Shown here: one piece after another, positions 41,942-53,839 of the stretch
Layout: the number at the start of each line of letters is the position of its first letter
Numbering within the stretch: position 1 is the first letter of the stretch
Assembly: GCA_027625915.1 (NCBI GenBank)
Contig: JANTQA010000051.1
Span: forward strand, 3,038,501 to 3,102,500
From: Anaeramoeba flamelloides
Lineage: Eukaryota > Metamonada > Anaeramoebidae
Length of the DNA: 64,000 bases
Direction: 5' to 3'
Made by a program: the position numbers and the translations under genes
Notes under the pieces: generated by a model
Seen by the model: only the letters and a program-made list of their open reading frames with translations
What the model was told of the DNA's origin: nothing
The model's database searches: none

Positions 41942-42224
41942 AGTTACATAAGAATTACTTTATCTAAAAATAAAAAAAAAAAAAGAAAAAAAGTGAAAAA
42001 AAAATTTCAATTTTGGAATTTTCCCTTATAAAATTTTTCTTCTAAAAACAATCCAAAACCTTTAAAAACATGTAATACAATGTCTATAACATGATATCTT
42101 AGACTGGAAAATGGTTTAGTATGTTTTTGAAAAAATTCGATACTTAAAAGAACAAAATAATACAAAATAAATATTTTTGATTATTTTCATAGTTGTTTTC
42201 TTTTTTCCCCAATCCTAATTACCA

Positions 42225-42570
42225 AATAATATAAATTCCAACGCTCACAAAACAAAAAAATAAATAATTATCAATACAAATAAATCAAGGGTGTGTTAAA
42301 AATTTTGGAGAGGGCAAAACAAAAAAATACATATTTGTATATTTGTTTTGATTCTATACGATTATTGATCGATAAAGGTTAGATACCTTCAAACAATGTT
42401 AAATCTTATCATCTATTTAAAAGAACTTAAAAATTTATACAAAACAATTTTAAAAAAAATTCAGATTGGATAAAAAAGATTATTTAATTGGATAAAAGAA
42501 AGGAAAATAAAAAAAAAAAAAAAAATTGAAATAATTTCAAAAACAAAAATATTATAATAATTTTCGAAAA
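42225..42570 (+). repeat. Dispersed repeat family D, copy 3
   Basis: Matches 34915-35345 nearly base for base over its first ~100 bases and then fades. No open frame. Confidence 0.6.
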
Positions 42571-44733
42571 ATATCAACTTCTTATTCTTTAAAGTATTTT
42601 AATTCTGTCAAAATATTTTTGAATTATGAATTTAATTTGATCAAAATTTTTCATGATTTTTCTAAATTGTCTTATAATTTAAAATTTTATTTTTTTGGAA
42701 ATTGTTTTAAAAAATATCTCTTTTTTTTTGCTAAAAATTAAAATTTGTATTGTTCACATCTAATTTACCTCTTTTAAAAGTTATAAATCCCAATAAAAAA
42801 TCAGTAAATATGGTATGGGGGTGGTATTATTAGAAAAAGAAATATTAAATGGGAAAATTTATGGAGTAAAATTGATTCAATTTTTTTGAAATTATTTTGT
42901 TTTCTTATAAAAAAAAAGGAAAATTTTCATAAAAATTGAAAAAATTAAGAAAAATTTTCAACAAATTCAATTTTTAATTTAAATTTTCATTTGAGTTTTG
43001 ATAATTTAATTTTCATTATATATTTGGTATTAAGTGTTTCTAGGAATAATAAATTGGGTGTTATATTTAAACAAGAAAAAAAACACAAGTTTTATTTGAA
43101 ATATAGGTTTTATGATCTGGACTCGAATTTTTTTTATCACAGAACTATCGAAATAAATTCTTCAAAACATGCACACATATAAATAGGCAGACAGATAGAA
43201 AAAGAACTATTCTCCTTTCCATTTGTTTAACCTGAATACATTCTTTTTTTAAGGATAAAAATAATTTTATCTGGTATTAAAAATAGTTTTTTTCTCATTC
43301 TTTGTTTGTTTTTTTTACAAAGGAAAATAAAAAACTCTATTGATTAAAACCATATAAAAAATATCCAAGAAGATATTTATTGAATTATTTTTTCATTTTC
43401 ATCAATTATTAATACAAAAAAAAGACTTTGAAATAAAAAAACAATAATATTTTTACCAAAAATCAATATTACTCTTGGTGACCACTTTTTGGTTATAAGA
43501 TACTTAAATTAAGAACAAATAATAATAAAATAAAATAAACCTCCATTTTTTGTAAAAATAATTTTTCGTTAGGGGATTATAAACTATTTGCAAGACAGAG
43601 TGGCAAATTTATTTTGAAATATATTTATTAAATTCAATCTTCAAAAAAGTATTTAAATATACAAAATAATTAGCTATCATTTATTGATTCTTTAAAATAA
43701 ATCAATTTGTTTATTAGTATTGTATTAGATAAAGAAAAGAGATTTAATTTTATGATCTCGATTTTATATCGTATTTTTTAGGAGCGAAAATTGGTGTTTA
43801 TTATTTTTTTTTTTGTGATCCAAAAAAACGTTTGAATAACTTGTTTAATCTCTACAACTTTTCCAATAGAATTGAAAGCATACAAATAGCCTTTGGTTGT
43901 TTAAACAATCATTTGTGTTATTTTCATATTTCCAGTTTTTTATTGAAATTGGTTGTTCATTGTTTTTACCAAAAAAAAGTTCAATCAATTTTTCATTTTT
44001 TGGAAATATTTCATCCTCTCTATTTTGAAATATTTACCATTAGTCATTGATTCAATCAATGCTAATATTAAACTTAATTTGTTATTGTCTATTATCGAAT
44101 AACTCCACTAACAAAGATGATTTTTTCAGAAATGGAAAAAAAAATTCCACACTTTTTTGGAAATACCTTAGATCTTCATTGCCTTCATCGTTCTAAAATC
44201 AAAGAGGTGATTTGGAACACACAGCTTTAAGTTATTGAATAAATTCTAATAAAATTTATCGATCATAATTCGTTGAATTTTGAATTGATAGAAGAGATTA
44301 AAGATCATAATATTTTGTTTGTCTTTTTTTCGAGTGAAACAAACCACTCTCCAAGCTAAATCAATCGGGTATTAGTTGAATTCGATAAAAAAGATTTTCT
44401 AAATTCGGAAAAAAATAAATAGAAAAAAATTTTTTACTGTTCAATCTTTCTTCTTGATAATTTGCAAAATTTTTCAGCTTGATGAATTTAGAAAAGGCGA
44501 TAATTTGTTCTTTTACTTATTTGATAAAAGGGATGGTTGTTTATTAAAACCAAATGTTCAAATAAAAATTTTTTCAACGTTTTTCAATTGTTCTCTTCAT
44601 AATATATACATTAGTTAAAACTCAGGGTTATTTTCGCTTTGTTGTAAGATGTTAATTCAATGAAATCGATTCCGAATTATTTGAGTATCTTTATTCTGAT
44701 TTTTTTTTTTCATTTTTTCAAAAAACACAAAAA

Positions 44734-47700
44734 ATGAGTAAATCAATCCAAATAGATGAAAAAAAAATAAAAACCAAAAAGGAGGATCTCAATTCTCCAA
44801 AAATGGTAGCTGTTTTAGGAGGATCTGGGTTTATAGGATCCCACATGGGGAAATATTTAAAATCAAAAGGGCACAAGGTACGAGCTGTAGATTGGAGAGC
44901 CAACGAGTATTTTCAAGAAGAGGATTTTTGTGATGAATTTCTCTTATTGGATTTAAGAACACTTGAAAATTGTAAAAAAGCTACAAAAGGTTGTGAGTGG
45001 GTATTCAATTTTTGTGCAGATATGGGAGGGTAAATTTTATTTTGAATTTTTTTTTTTTCAAAATTTTTTCTTTTGTTTTTTTTTTTTGTTTTCATCAAAC
45101 AAAAAAATTTTTCTTTTGACATTCACGGACATTTTGACCTTGAATTTATTTTTTTTAAACGAAAAATCGTTTTTTTAACTTTGAATGTTGAAAATTTGAA
45201 ATTTTTTGTTCCCAATGCCATTTATTTTTTTTTTTATGAACAAAGGTTGTTCTGTTTTTTTATTTTTTATTATTTCTCTTGGTAATAAATCAGATCACTT
45301 TTCTTCACAAAACGATAACCCCGTTTGCTAATTCTTTCTTAATTCAATAAAAGGAATTCGACTTTTTTGGTTCAATTTCCTTTTTTTTTATATCTTGTAG
45401 ATCAACTTTTAAAACATTTTTTCTCCAACAGTCTTGTTGTCAACTAATTTAATTTTCAAGTTTTTCTTTGTATTTAGACCAATAAAATTCTTCCTTTAAA
45501 AGATCATAAAAGCATTGTCAAAAAAGGGAAAGTGAACCAAAAAGTTAAAAAATTTTTTTCAGAACTTATAAGTCTAGAAAATTGAAAAAAATACCTGACA
45601 TGAAAGCAATCGCTGACAAGATTTTTAATTGTTAATATTAGGAAAATTGTTGTGTAATTGCAAATACTTTCAAATCAAATCCTTTTTATAAATACTGTTT
45701 AATTTTCCAATTAAGAAAGAAATTTTTTTCTTTTCTATTCTCATATTTTTCACAATAATATTCGACCAATCAAAAAACAAGAATCGAAATTATCATTTTC
45801 CGAACTCGAGTAAACCTCTATAAAATCTATTGTTTTTGAAAATAAGTAGATCTACTATGGGTTATCAAACAATTAAATGAGTATTCTCGAGACCCCTTAC
45901 TTTAATGAACTTTAGGTAAGATTATTACTTGGTTCATAAAAAATTTGGTTATTTATAAAAAGGATTTGATTTGAAATACTGTATTTTTCCAATGAATAAA
46001 TGAAAAATTTTCTTTCCTGTTCACAAAAATATAACAGTCATTATTTGTTGAAAAAACCCAAGATCATGTAAAAAATTAATTAGGAATTACAACTACAACT
46101 AATATAGTTTTTCTTACTGTTATTTTCAAATTAAAAAACAAAAAATTTTATCTCAAAGTTTCAAAAATAAAGAGATCCAAATTAATAAAACGAACAATTT
46201 TCATGATCAAATGATCTTGTGAAGATCTTAGTTTTTTTCGACAAATAATGACTGTTATATTTTTGTGAACAGGAAAGAAAATTTTTCATTTATTCATTGG
46301 AAAAATACAGTATTTCAAATCAAATCCTTTTTATAAATAACCAAATTTTTTATGAACAAAGTAATAATCCTACCTAAAGTTCATGAAAGTGGGGTGTCTA
46401 TCGAAGACTCAATTAATTGTTTGAGAGCATAAGTAGATCAACTTATTTTGAAAAACAATCGAGTTTTATAGAGGTTTACTCGAGTTTGGAAAATGATAAT
46501 TTTTTTATTCTTGTTCTTTTTATTGATTGAATAGTGTTTTGAACAAGTATAATTCCATTAATCATCATACTAATAACTGGGTGAGTTTTAATTTTCAAAG
46601 TTTGATTCATAAAAAAAGAAAATATTTGATTTAAATTAATTACAATTACACAACAATTTTCCTAATATTAACAATTAAAACTCTATTCAGGAATTTTTTT
46701 CATGTCTGGTATTTTTTTCAATACTATAAAATGAAAAAACTTAATTTCAAGTGTCATAATATTTTATAAAATACCGCTTACCAATTTGGCTTTATCTCAT
46801 TTAAAACCCTTGTATTAAAAAACGTGAAAGGTACATATTGGAAAAATAAAATGAAATTAACAAAAAACATGAACAAATAATTTCTTAATAATTTTAAAAT
46901 CAAAAATCTTTCCTAATTTCACGAAAGTATAGTTTTGTCATTCTTTAAACTGTTTCAACTATGCCAAAAATTCTGAATTTTAGTTTTAAATCAATTTTGC
47001 ATAAAATAGCAGAATCAAAAAAATATTAAAGTATTGAATTAATATACTTGAGATTTTAAACAGATTAATATTGGTGTTTGTTATAATACCCTTTTGTAGA
47101 ATAATTAAGAATTTATTTTTCAAGACAAAAAACAAAAATAAACAAGATCGGAATATAATTTAGAGTGTTTTCATTATAAAACAATTTATCATATCATTTT
47201 CAAAAAAGATATTTTTATGATTGGTTGTTTTTGATTGGAAATATTACAGCCGTTCCAACACTACCGTGAAATCTATGATAAACAGAAAAATTCATTTTCT
47301 ATCTCACACTTTCCCTTTTATGACAGGATTTTATGTTTATGTGATAGCCTCTTACAAACCGTGGAAATTTTATCATAGAACAAAAATTTCTCATAGAAAG
47401 AAAATATTAAAATTTGCAAAGAATTTTTCACTATAAACCATCTGAATGATCTATAATTTAGAAAAATTTTCAGGTTTTTGGTGGATCCATAAATTTCAAA
47501 ACACCTTAAAATCAAAACGCAAGACCATTTAAAAGTGATTATTAAATTCTATCTTCGATCTCCAAGCTTTGGAAACTTTATTTTGGATTTTTGAATTTAT
47601 TTCATAAACAACAAGATTTCAATCTCAGTCTTTCAAATAAGAAATTTTTTTTAAAAAACCAATGTCAAACGATAAAATTATGTGATAGCGTATAATAGAA

Positions 47701-49300
47701 GATTTTTTTTTTTGTATTTAACAGAGACAAAAAAGTCAATTTCTATGCCTATCAAATTTCATGGTAGGTTTGGAACAGCTGTAATATTAAAAATCAAAAC
47801 AAAATAAAAACTTTTTTGGTAATTTCAGTTTTTCAATTTTTTTTAAGATTTTCAGTTTGATCAATCACAAATTATTTTATTTTTTTCCATTTTTCCCCTG
47901 GTTGAGTCTTCTTTATATTGAGAAGAAGAGTTACAAAGGAAAAAGATCAACTCGTTACTTGCTAATACCGTGACACTGAAACAAGAAAGTATGAATAACT
48001 TGAAAATAAAAACGAAAAAGCAAAAGCCTAAAAATAACCAAAGGTTTAAAGCAAATCAGATCAAAAAAAAAAGAAGAAATTAAAACAATTAAACAAAGAT
48101 TACCCAAGTGAACATTCATGATCAATTACCAAATTATTAAATCAAGCAAAAGCATCGTTAGTGTTATTTTGGGAGTCCTTAATTAAAGATAGCATTTGTT
48201 GTTTTTTTTTTTTTTTTTGATTGTTTACCAATTGCTTCTTATAAACCCTTTTTAAATTTAAATTTCAATTTTTCATTTTCTTTTTTCCTTTTTTCTTTTC
48301 AATTTTTTGTTTTTACTTTTTAAACTTTGGAAAAAATTGGGTGTGTCTTTCCCTTGAACAATTGTGAAATCTATGATTTTACGCTTAAATTACCTTTGAG
48401 GAAATTTATGTAAAAGGACATTTAGAGTGTAATTTACACTTTTCCAACAATAAATAAATAACAACTTATTTTCCAAAGCTGAATTCAATAATAACTTTCT
48501 TGAAATTTGGGTTTTACTTTTCCTAACATATAAAAAAAAAAATTAAACATGTCAATTTTCTTATTTTACTTTACGGTTAAAATAACAATCATTATAATTA
48601 ATCAACCAACTAACCAACTTACCAACTAACAAACCCACTAACCAATAGAATGGGATTTATTGGGCAAAATCATTCTTTAATCCTTTATAATAATACAATG
48701 ATCTCTTCTAACGTACTTGAGTCTTCAAGGATAAATGGTGTTAGTAGATTATTCTATTCCTCTTCTGCGTGTGTTTATCCAAATTATAAGCAATTGGGAA
48801 CTGAAAATGTATCATTAAAGGAAAAGGATGCATGGCCGGCGGAACCACAGGATGCGTATGGATTAGAAAAGCTTGTTGCAGAGGAATTGGCTATGCATTA
48901 TGAAAAAGATTATGGCATCAAATGCAGGATTGGAAGGTTTCATAACATTTACGGGCCATGCTATGATGGGGAAACAGAGATTTTAACAAAAAACAACGGG
49001 TGGATCAAATTTGAAGAATTGAAACAAGATTATTTTGTGGCAACTTTGAACCCAAAGACAAATGAATTAGAATATCATAAGCCTTATGCTCAACAAAAAT
49101 ATTCGTATAATGGTCCCATGTATGAAATTGAAAATGAAAATTGTTCTTTATTGATCACACCAGATCATGAAGTTTGGTGTAAAACTGAAAAAAAATCACA
49201 ATTTAAAAGAATGAAAATTAAAGATTTAAATAATTTGGATAAATTTTGGTTTAAAAAAGACTTTGAATGGAACTCTTTAAATAATAACAACAACAACAAC

Positions 49301-49359
<59 letters not shown>

Positions 49360-50569
49360 CAAAAAAAACAACAACAACAATAATAATGAAAGTGAAGAGG
49401 GACAGGGCACGATTATTATCAAAAAATGGATGAAAATTTTGGCTTTATTAAGTTCACAATTTGTCAAAAATTCGATGATTAAATCTATTAACATTGTTCA
49501 AAATAATGGAATTGCAATTCAAATTAAAAATAGATATTCTAATCTTACAAATTTTTATTCTGATTTAATCCAACCAATTAAAAAGACATTTCAAAACCTT
49601 GGTGTTTTAATAAGTGAAAAGACAATTTCAGAAGGAATTGAATTAAAATATCTTTGTAAAATGGAAACTATACAGATTATTGAACAAATAATAGAAAATG
49701 GGATTAATTATAAATACTGCAATTTCTCAAAAAAATATTTACAAATCTTTTGGAATGCATTTGTCAAGTATAGTGGTACCAATTTAACAAGAAATGATAA
49801 ATTAGAATTTAATCATAAAAAATATATTGAAAGTATAAATATTATTGCCATGAAATTAGGAATAAATTTCAAGATTGATAAAAATAACAATGAAGATCAA
49901 ATATCCTTGCTATTAAGAGAGAAAGATACTCAAAATAAAAACAAATTAATTCAAATTAATAAAAGCGATATCAAAATAATTAACAATTTTTCTGGATTTG
50001 TTTATGATGTAACAGTTGAAAATCACGTTATTTTGGTAAGAAAAAATGATATCCCAATTTGGTCTTGTAATTGTGGTACTTGGAAAGGCGGTAGGGAAAA
50101 GGCACCGGCCGCGTTTTGTAGAAAGGTGTTAACTTCGCAAAAGCATTTTGAAATGTGGGGCGATGGTAAGCAAACCAGATCCTTTTGCTATATAGACGAT
50201 TTGACAGAAGGCGTTTATAGGCTATTCTTATCTGACTACAATAAGCCCCTAAATATTGGCCAAGATGAAATGATCAATATGAATGAAATGGCCAAATTGT
50301 GTATGAGTTTCGAGAATAAGCAGTTATCAATTAAGCATGTAGATGGGCCACTAGGTGTTAGAGGCAGAAATTCTGATAATACCCTAATAATGCAAGTGCT
50401 TGGTTGGAAACCTTCAATTTCTTTAAAAGTTGGTCTTTATAAAACTTATCAATGGATCAAAAAGCAAATTGAATTAGAAAAGGAAAAGGGAATTGAAAAC
50501 AATTATAGTACAAGCTCAGTAATTGTATTAGGTGCTCCTACAAATATTGGAGAATGTGATCAAAAATAA
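44734..50569 (+). CDS. GME: GDP-mannose 3,5-epimerase interrupted by an intein
   Basis: Short-chain-dehydrogenase-type epimerase that converts GDP-D-mannose to GDP-L-galactose and GDP-L-gulose, used for ascorbate and glycan synthesis in plants and some protists. Exons 44734-45029 and 48649-50569 join in phase (ADMGG|MGFIGQNHS), giving 738 residues. An NAD loop GGSGFIGSH is at 29-37. Catalytic residues known from Arabidopsis are present: Cys140 in SSACVYP, Tyr169/Lys173 in DAYGLEK, and Lys212 (spliced numbering) in GGREKAP. Residues 203-573 are not epimerase: they interrupt NIYGP / GTWKGGREKAP and have Hint-intein blocks. Removing them leaves 367 residues, the normal family length, with Cys as first residue after the junction where plants have Phe. 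The 3619-base intron contains a long palindrome and a MITE. An active enzyme therefore probably needs protein splicing. Confidence 0.92.
45340..45540. repeat. Possible diverged MITE family A copy
   Basis: Has GGTTCAATTTCC, GATCAACTTTTAAAACA and ACCAATAAAATTCTT in the same order as copy 1 at 1391-1620, but the TACTGATAAATTC ends are not clear. It lies in the epimerase intron directly before palindrome 2. Confidence 0.4.
45580..46730. repeat. Long palindrome 2, inside the epimerase intron
   Basis: Arms 45580-46067 and 46213-46730 are inverted copies. Long exact blocks include ATAACAGTCATTATTTGT, AATACTGTATTTTTCCAAT, ATTATCATTTTCC and TTAATATTAGGAAAATTGTTG (in parts), around a ~145-base spacer. 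Some interior stretches of the arms differ. As part of the primary transcript it could fold into a ~480-bp duplex. Confidence 0.85.
47247..47781. repeat. MITE with CAG ends and TA flanks (Tc1/mariner-like)
   Basis: The left end TA|CAGCCGTTCCAACACTACC is mirrored by the right end, whose reverse complement reads TA|CAGCTGTTCCAAACCTACC. Similarity extends ~45 bases (through GTGAAATCTATGATA). TA on both sides and a CAG start fit the Tc1/mariner superfamily. The interior has no transposase. It lies in the epimerase intron. Confidence 0.75.
48601..48648 (+). promoter_or_regulatory. Run of branch-point-like CTAAC motifs before the epimerase acceptor
   Basis: The last 48 intron bases repeat CAAC/CTAAC-type units (CCAACTAACCAAC, CCAACTAACAAACCCACTAACC) and end CCAATAG. 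CTAAC is the eukaryotic branch-site core, and several lie at a plausible distance from the 48648 acceptor. Confidence 0.5.
48959..50071 (+). mobile_element. Intein (Hint domain with degenerate LAGLIDADG-like endonuclease)
   Basis: A 371-residue in-frame insertion. Block A is CYDGETEILTKNNGWIKFEEL without its last residue (Cys1 nucleophile); block B holds T67-P-D-H70 in LLITPDHEVWCKT; DKFWFKKDFEWN follows as in LAGLIDADG inteins. Block F is GFVYDVTVENHVILV and block G ends PIWSCN before Cys(+1) of the extein. The terminal Asn and Cys(+1) are right for splicing, but the usual penultimate His is Cys. The middle has endonuclease-like spacing (WMKILALLSSQF, then LQIFWNAFVKYSG, then KKYIESINIIAMKLG), yet the acidic catalytic residues expected in both LAGLIDADG helices are absent, so homing activity is probably lost. 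Exact insertion, normal flanking protein and location in a gene with a spliceosomal intron argue against an unrelated Hint protein. Confidence 0.9.
49280..49387 (+). repeat. Poly-Asn tract inside the intein
   Basis: Thirty-six codons, all AAT/AAC except two Lys. They lie between the splicing block B region and the endonuclease-like part. Asn tracts are typical of AT-rich protist genomes, so this grew after the intein arrived in this host (inference). Confidence 0.95.
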
Positions 50570-53224
50570 TCATTTTTTTTCTTTTCACTTTTTTCTTTTC
50601 TCTTTTTTCTTTTTTATTTGTTTATCTCTATTTTCTTTTTAAAAATTAATTTGTTAAATTTTAAATTTCGTTTAAAAAATCTTGAGGAAATTTTATTATA
50701 TTTGTTTCATTATTAAATTACAAAAAAAAACAAAAAAACAATTTTTTATTTTGAAATATTTTCAAACCTCATTCTATTATTTTTCCTTCTTTAAAAAATC
50801 ATTTCTACTGGAAAATGAGATCCATTTGGTTTTTTTCCTTTTTTGAGAATACCAACAATAAATAAATATTTTACCATTTATTTATTTTCTTAACAACGAG
50901 TTTTTACTTTTTTTTATTATTGCAATTTTAAAAAAGAATACGCGACAAAATATTTTTTTTTTAGAGAAAAACATTTGTTACCATTCCGGATACCATTGCA
51001 CAAGTGTAAATATGGAATGTTGTAAAAAATAGAGTTTTTACAATTTTAGAGATAAATAAAGAGTTCCAGAAATTTATCAAAATTTTGGTATGAGTAAAAG
51101 AAACATCTGATTTTATTTTCGAGTTTGAATGGATTTTCAAGATAAAATCGTTTGGTGAATACCAATACTTTGTTTGAAAAATGATTTTCTTTTTTAAATA
51201 ATAGATTGGTAATTCAACAAACGGTTTTTTGATTAAAATTATTATTAGTCTATTAAGGGACTAGTAAACTAAAAAAAATCTTCAAGTAAATTTACTAACA
51301 AATTAAAAAAAAATTTACTGTATCTTGGAATTGAAAAATAAAGTAAAAATCTGATAACTACAAGACATGGCTTACTTTTAATACTATTTTCAGAAATGAA
51401 TTATTGTTTTTAAAAGTTTGATCCATTTTTCCCATTTTTGAAAAGTTCAAAATTCAACCTATTTCTAAATTATTTAAAAAAAATTATTTTCTTTGAAAGA
51501 AGATTGAAATCTTATTGCCTGTAAAGGAAGTGTACAAAAATACACTTTAGAAATGAAACCACTAAGTTCTAAAATAACTAAGTTTAAAAAATCTACTTAA
51601 TCTCAAAAAAAATACAATAATTATTTTAAACTTGTAAAAATTATAATTTCTTGATTCAAAGAACATACCAAATCTATTTTTTCTAGAGATTGAATGAAAA
51701 AATATGAGAAAAAGAACCAAAGAATCGAATTAAAAATTCTCCCGAAATACTTTTTTAAAACCTGGAAAATTCAACTTATTATCTAAATAAATACTTTTAA
51801 ATTTGATTATTGATAATCAATAATTATAAACCCCATCTTAATTATTTCAGTAAGTCATTAACAACCCAATGATTAAATCTATTAATAGGTTTTACATTTA
51901 TTTCTCAATTTTTTCTAGATTTTGCAACAAATAAAACAATTCAAATGTCTATTTCTAATAATAAAAAAAATAATAGATATTATCAAATACCTGATTTTAA
52001 TACAACAGTTCCTTGTTTATACTCTATATATTTGAAAAAGTATATTGACAAGTCTTTTAAATTTCAAGAAATTGAATAAATATTTGTGAATAAAATAATT
52101 GTTCAAATTTTTTAGATCTTCAAGGATACAATATTTGATTTATTTTTGATATATTTTTAAAATAATTTTTAAGACACAACGTTTCTTGTTCATAAAGAAT
52201 CTCAGAAATTACTAAAAGTGATATTTCTTCAAAAATAAATTTTTTCGAAAATTTTTATTTTTCTAATTTGATCCAAAAACCCAACCAAAAAGGATCAGAT
52301 CTTTTGACTGAAAATTTCATTGGAAAAAATGAAATATTCTAAAAATGATTATTCATTTCTCTAAAGTTGACAAACGAAGTTTCTTATTGGTCTTAATTGT
52401 ATCCTTATGTAAATAATTACTCTATTACCTTTGGGGAAAAAAAAATAAATAAGAGTTACTAGTCCCTTAAGATAATCAGATATTATATTTACTATAACCA
52501 AAATTTGGATAAATGGATGGAATTCTCTATTTGTATCACAAAACTGCAAAAACTCAATTTTTTCAAAATTTCATATTTACACTAGTTGGCTCATTATGGA
52601 AAAAAATTTTTTTTCAATAATTTTACAAATCGTATCACTAATAGTCTACTCTATTACCTCTAACAAACATGTTGATAAATCAGAGCAATGATAAAAAGTT
52701 CAAATTTAAAAAGTCCAAAATAAAAAACTACTTTTTTTTAAAAATTTCTTTTTTTTTTCAGAAAAATTTAGGTATTCAGAAAATAAACCTGTTCAAAATA
52801 TTTTTTGATAAAGGAGTATCATGTTTATTGAATAATAAGTGAAGTAATTGAGTTTCCGATTAAACATTATCGTCAATAATAATAATGTCATTTTGGATTA
52901 CTGGTTAATTAGATCTGTATGCAATTAGTATCGTACACATTAACTGAATGTAAACATCCAAGCTTTTGTGGTAGTCCACCAGGTTAGGTTAGATATGGAT
53001 TATGACATTTTTAATCTATTTGAGTCAGGAATCAATAAAATTGAAGCTTGAATTAATTAAGAACTGAAAAGTTATTCTCAAAGTTCTTATATGTGCCACA
53101 GACATTCTCAAATATGAAACTAGACCGGACCCCATTCGATAGATAATTCAAAAAAAGAAAGGACAAAATTATAAGAAAAATAGACGTTAAATGTAATTTT
53201 TTTAATAAAAGATTTAAAAATCAA

Positions 53225-53449
53225 TACTATTTGTTGCAAAATAAATGGATCAAAATTTTCATTCAACTTTTGAAAAAAAGGTTTTATTACATGTTATATT
53301 CAATTTTTTAATTTCTAAAATCATCTTAAATTATTCGTGTACCTTTTAGAATTGGATTTTTTGATGATTTATTTTAATTCTTGTTTCAAATATGATTATT
53401 TGGTAAAACTGAACAATATTTTGATCTTTTTATTTTACAATTAATAGTA
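53225..53449. repeat. MITE family C, copy 1
   Basis: About 46-base inverted ends: TACTATTTGTTGCAAAATAA ... ATCAAAATTTTCATTCAACT on the left. The right end reverse-complements to TACTATTAATTGTAAAATAA ... ATCAAAATATTGTTCAGTTT. The length of 225 bases agrees with copy 2. Confidence 0.75.
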
Positions 53450-53839
53450 AAATAGAAAACATAGATTGAGAAAAATGGAAAAGGGGGTTATTGTATAAAA
53501 AAATATAAGATTGATATTAAACCAAAATAAGACTAATAAATATCATTGCAAACTAATGAGAACTGGAAATTAAAAGATATCTTTTTAAAATCTTTTTTTT
53601 TTTTTTTTTGGAAATAATAGAAGATATCGATTATTTTCTTTGGGAATGCCTATTCTATGTAAAAAATTGAAAATTTGGATTAAGGAATTAATTCAAATAA
53701 AAAAAAATAATAAATTATTAAAGAATAATATTCAAGATATTATCCGAAATAAAGACTCAGTATTTATTTTAACGTTAGTTAATCATAAAGAAATATATGA
53801 TTCTTTATTAAAATTATTAAACAAAAATTTAGAAATTAG

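Larger units (their letters stand above)
40777..44733. other. Spacer with dispersed repeats
   Basis: Between AP-4 mu and the epimerase, both on the plus strand. It holds repeat families D and E and an inverted-repeat element (listed separately). Short frames at 42991-43182 and 43832-44050 have no supporting feature. Confidence 0.55.

Noticed and set aside
49165-49494. Minus-strand frame with a long poly-Leu run
   Set aside because: It is the antisense of the poly-Asn tract and flanking intein codons.
48959-50071. The epimerase insertion as a retained spliceosomal intron
   Set aside because: It is fully open for 371 codons, in frame, and carries ordered Hint blocks; it lacks GT-AG ends at the protein junction.
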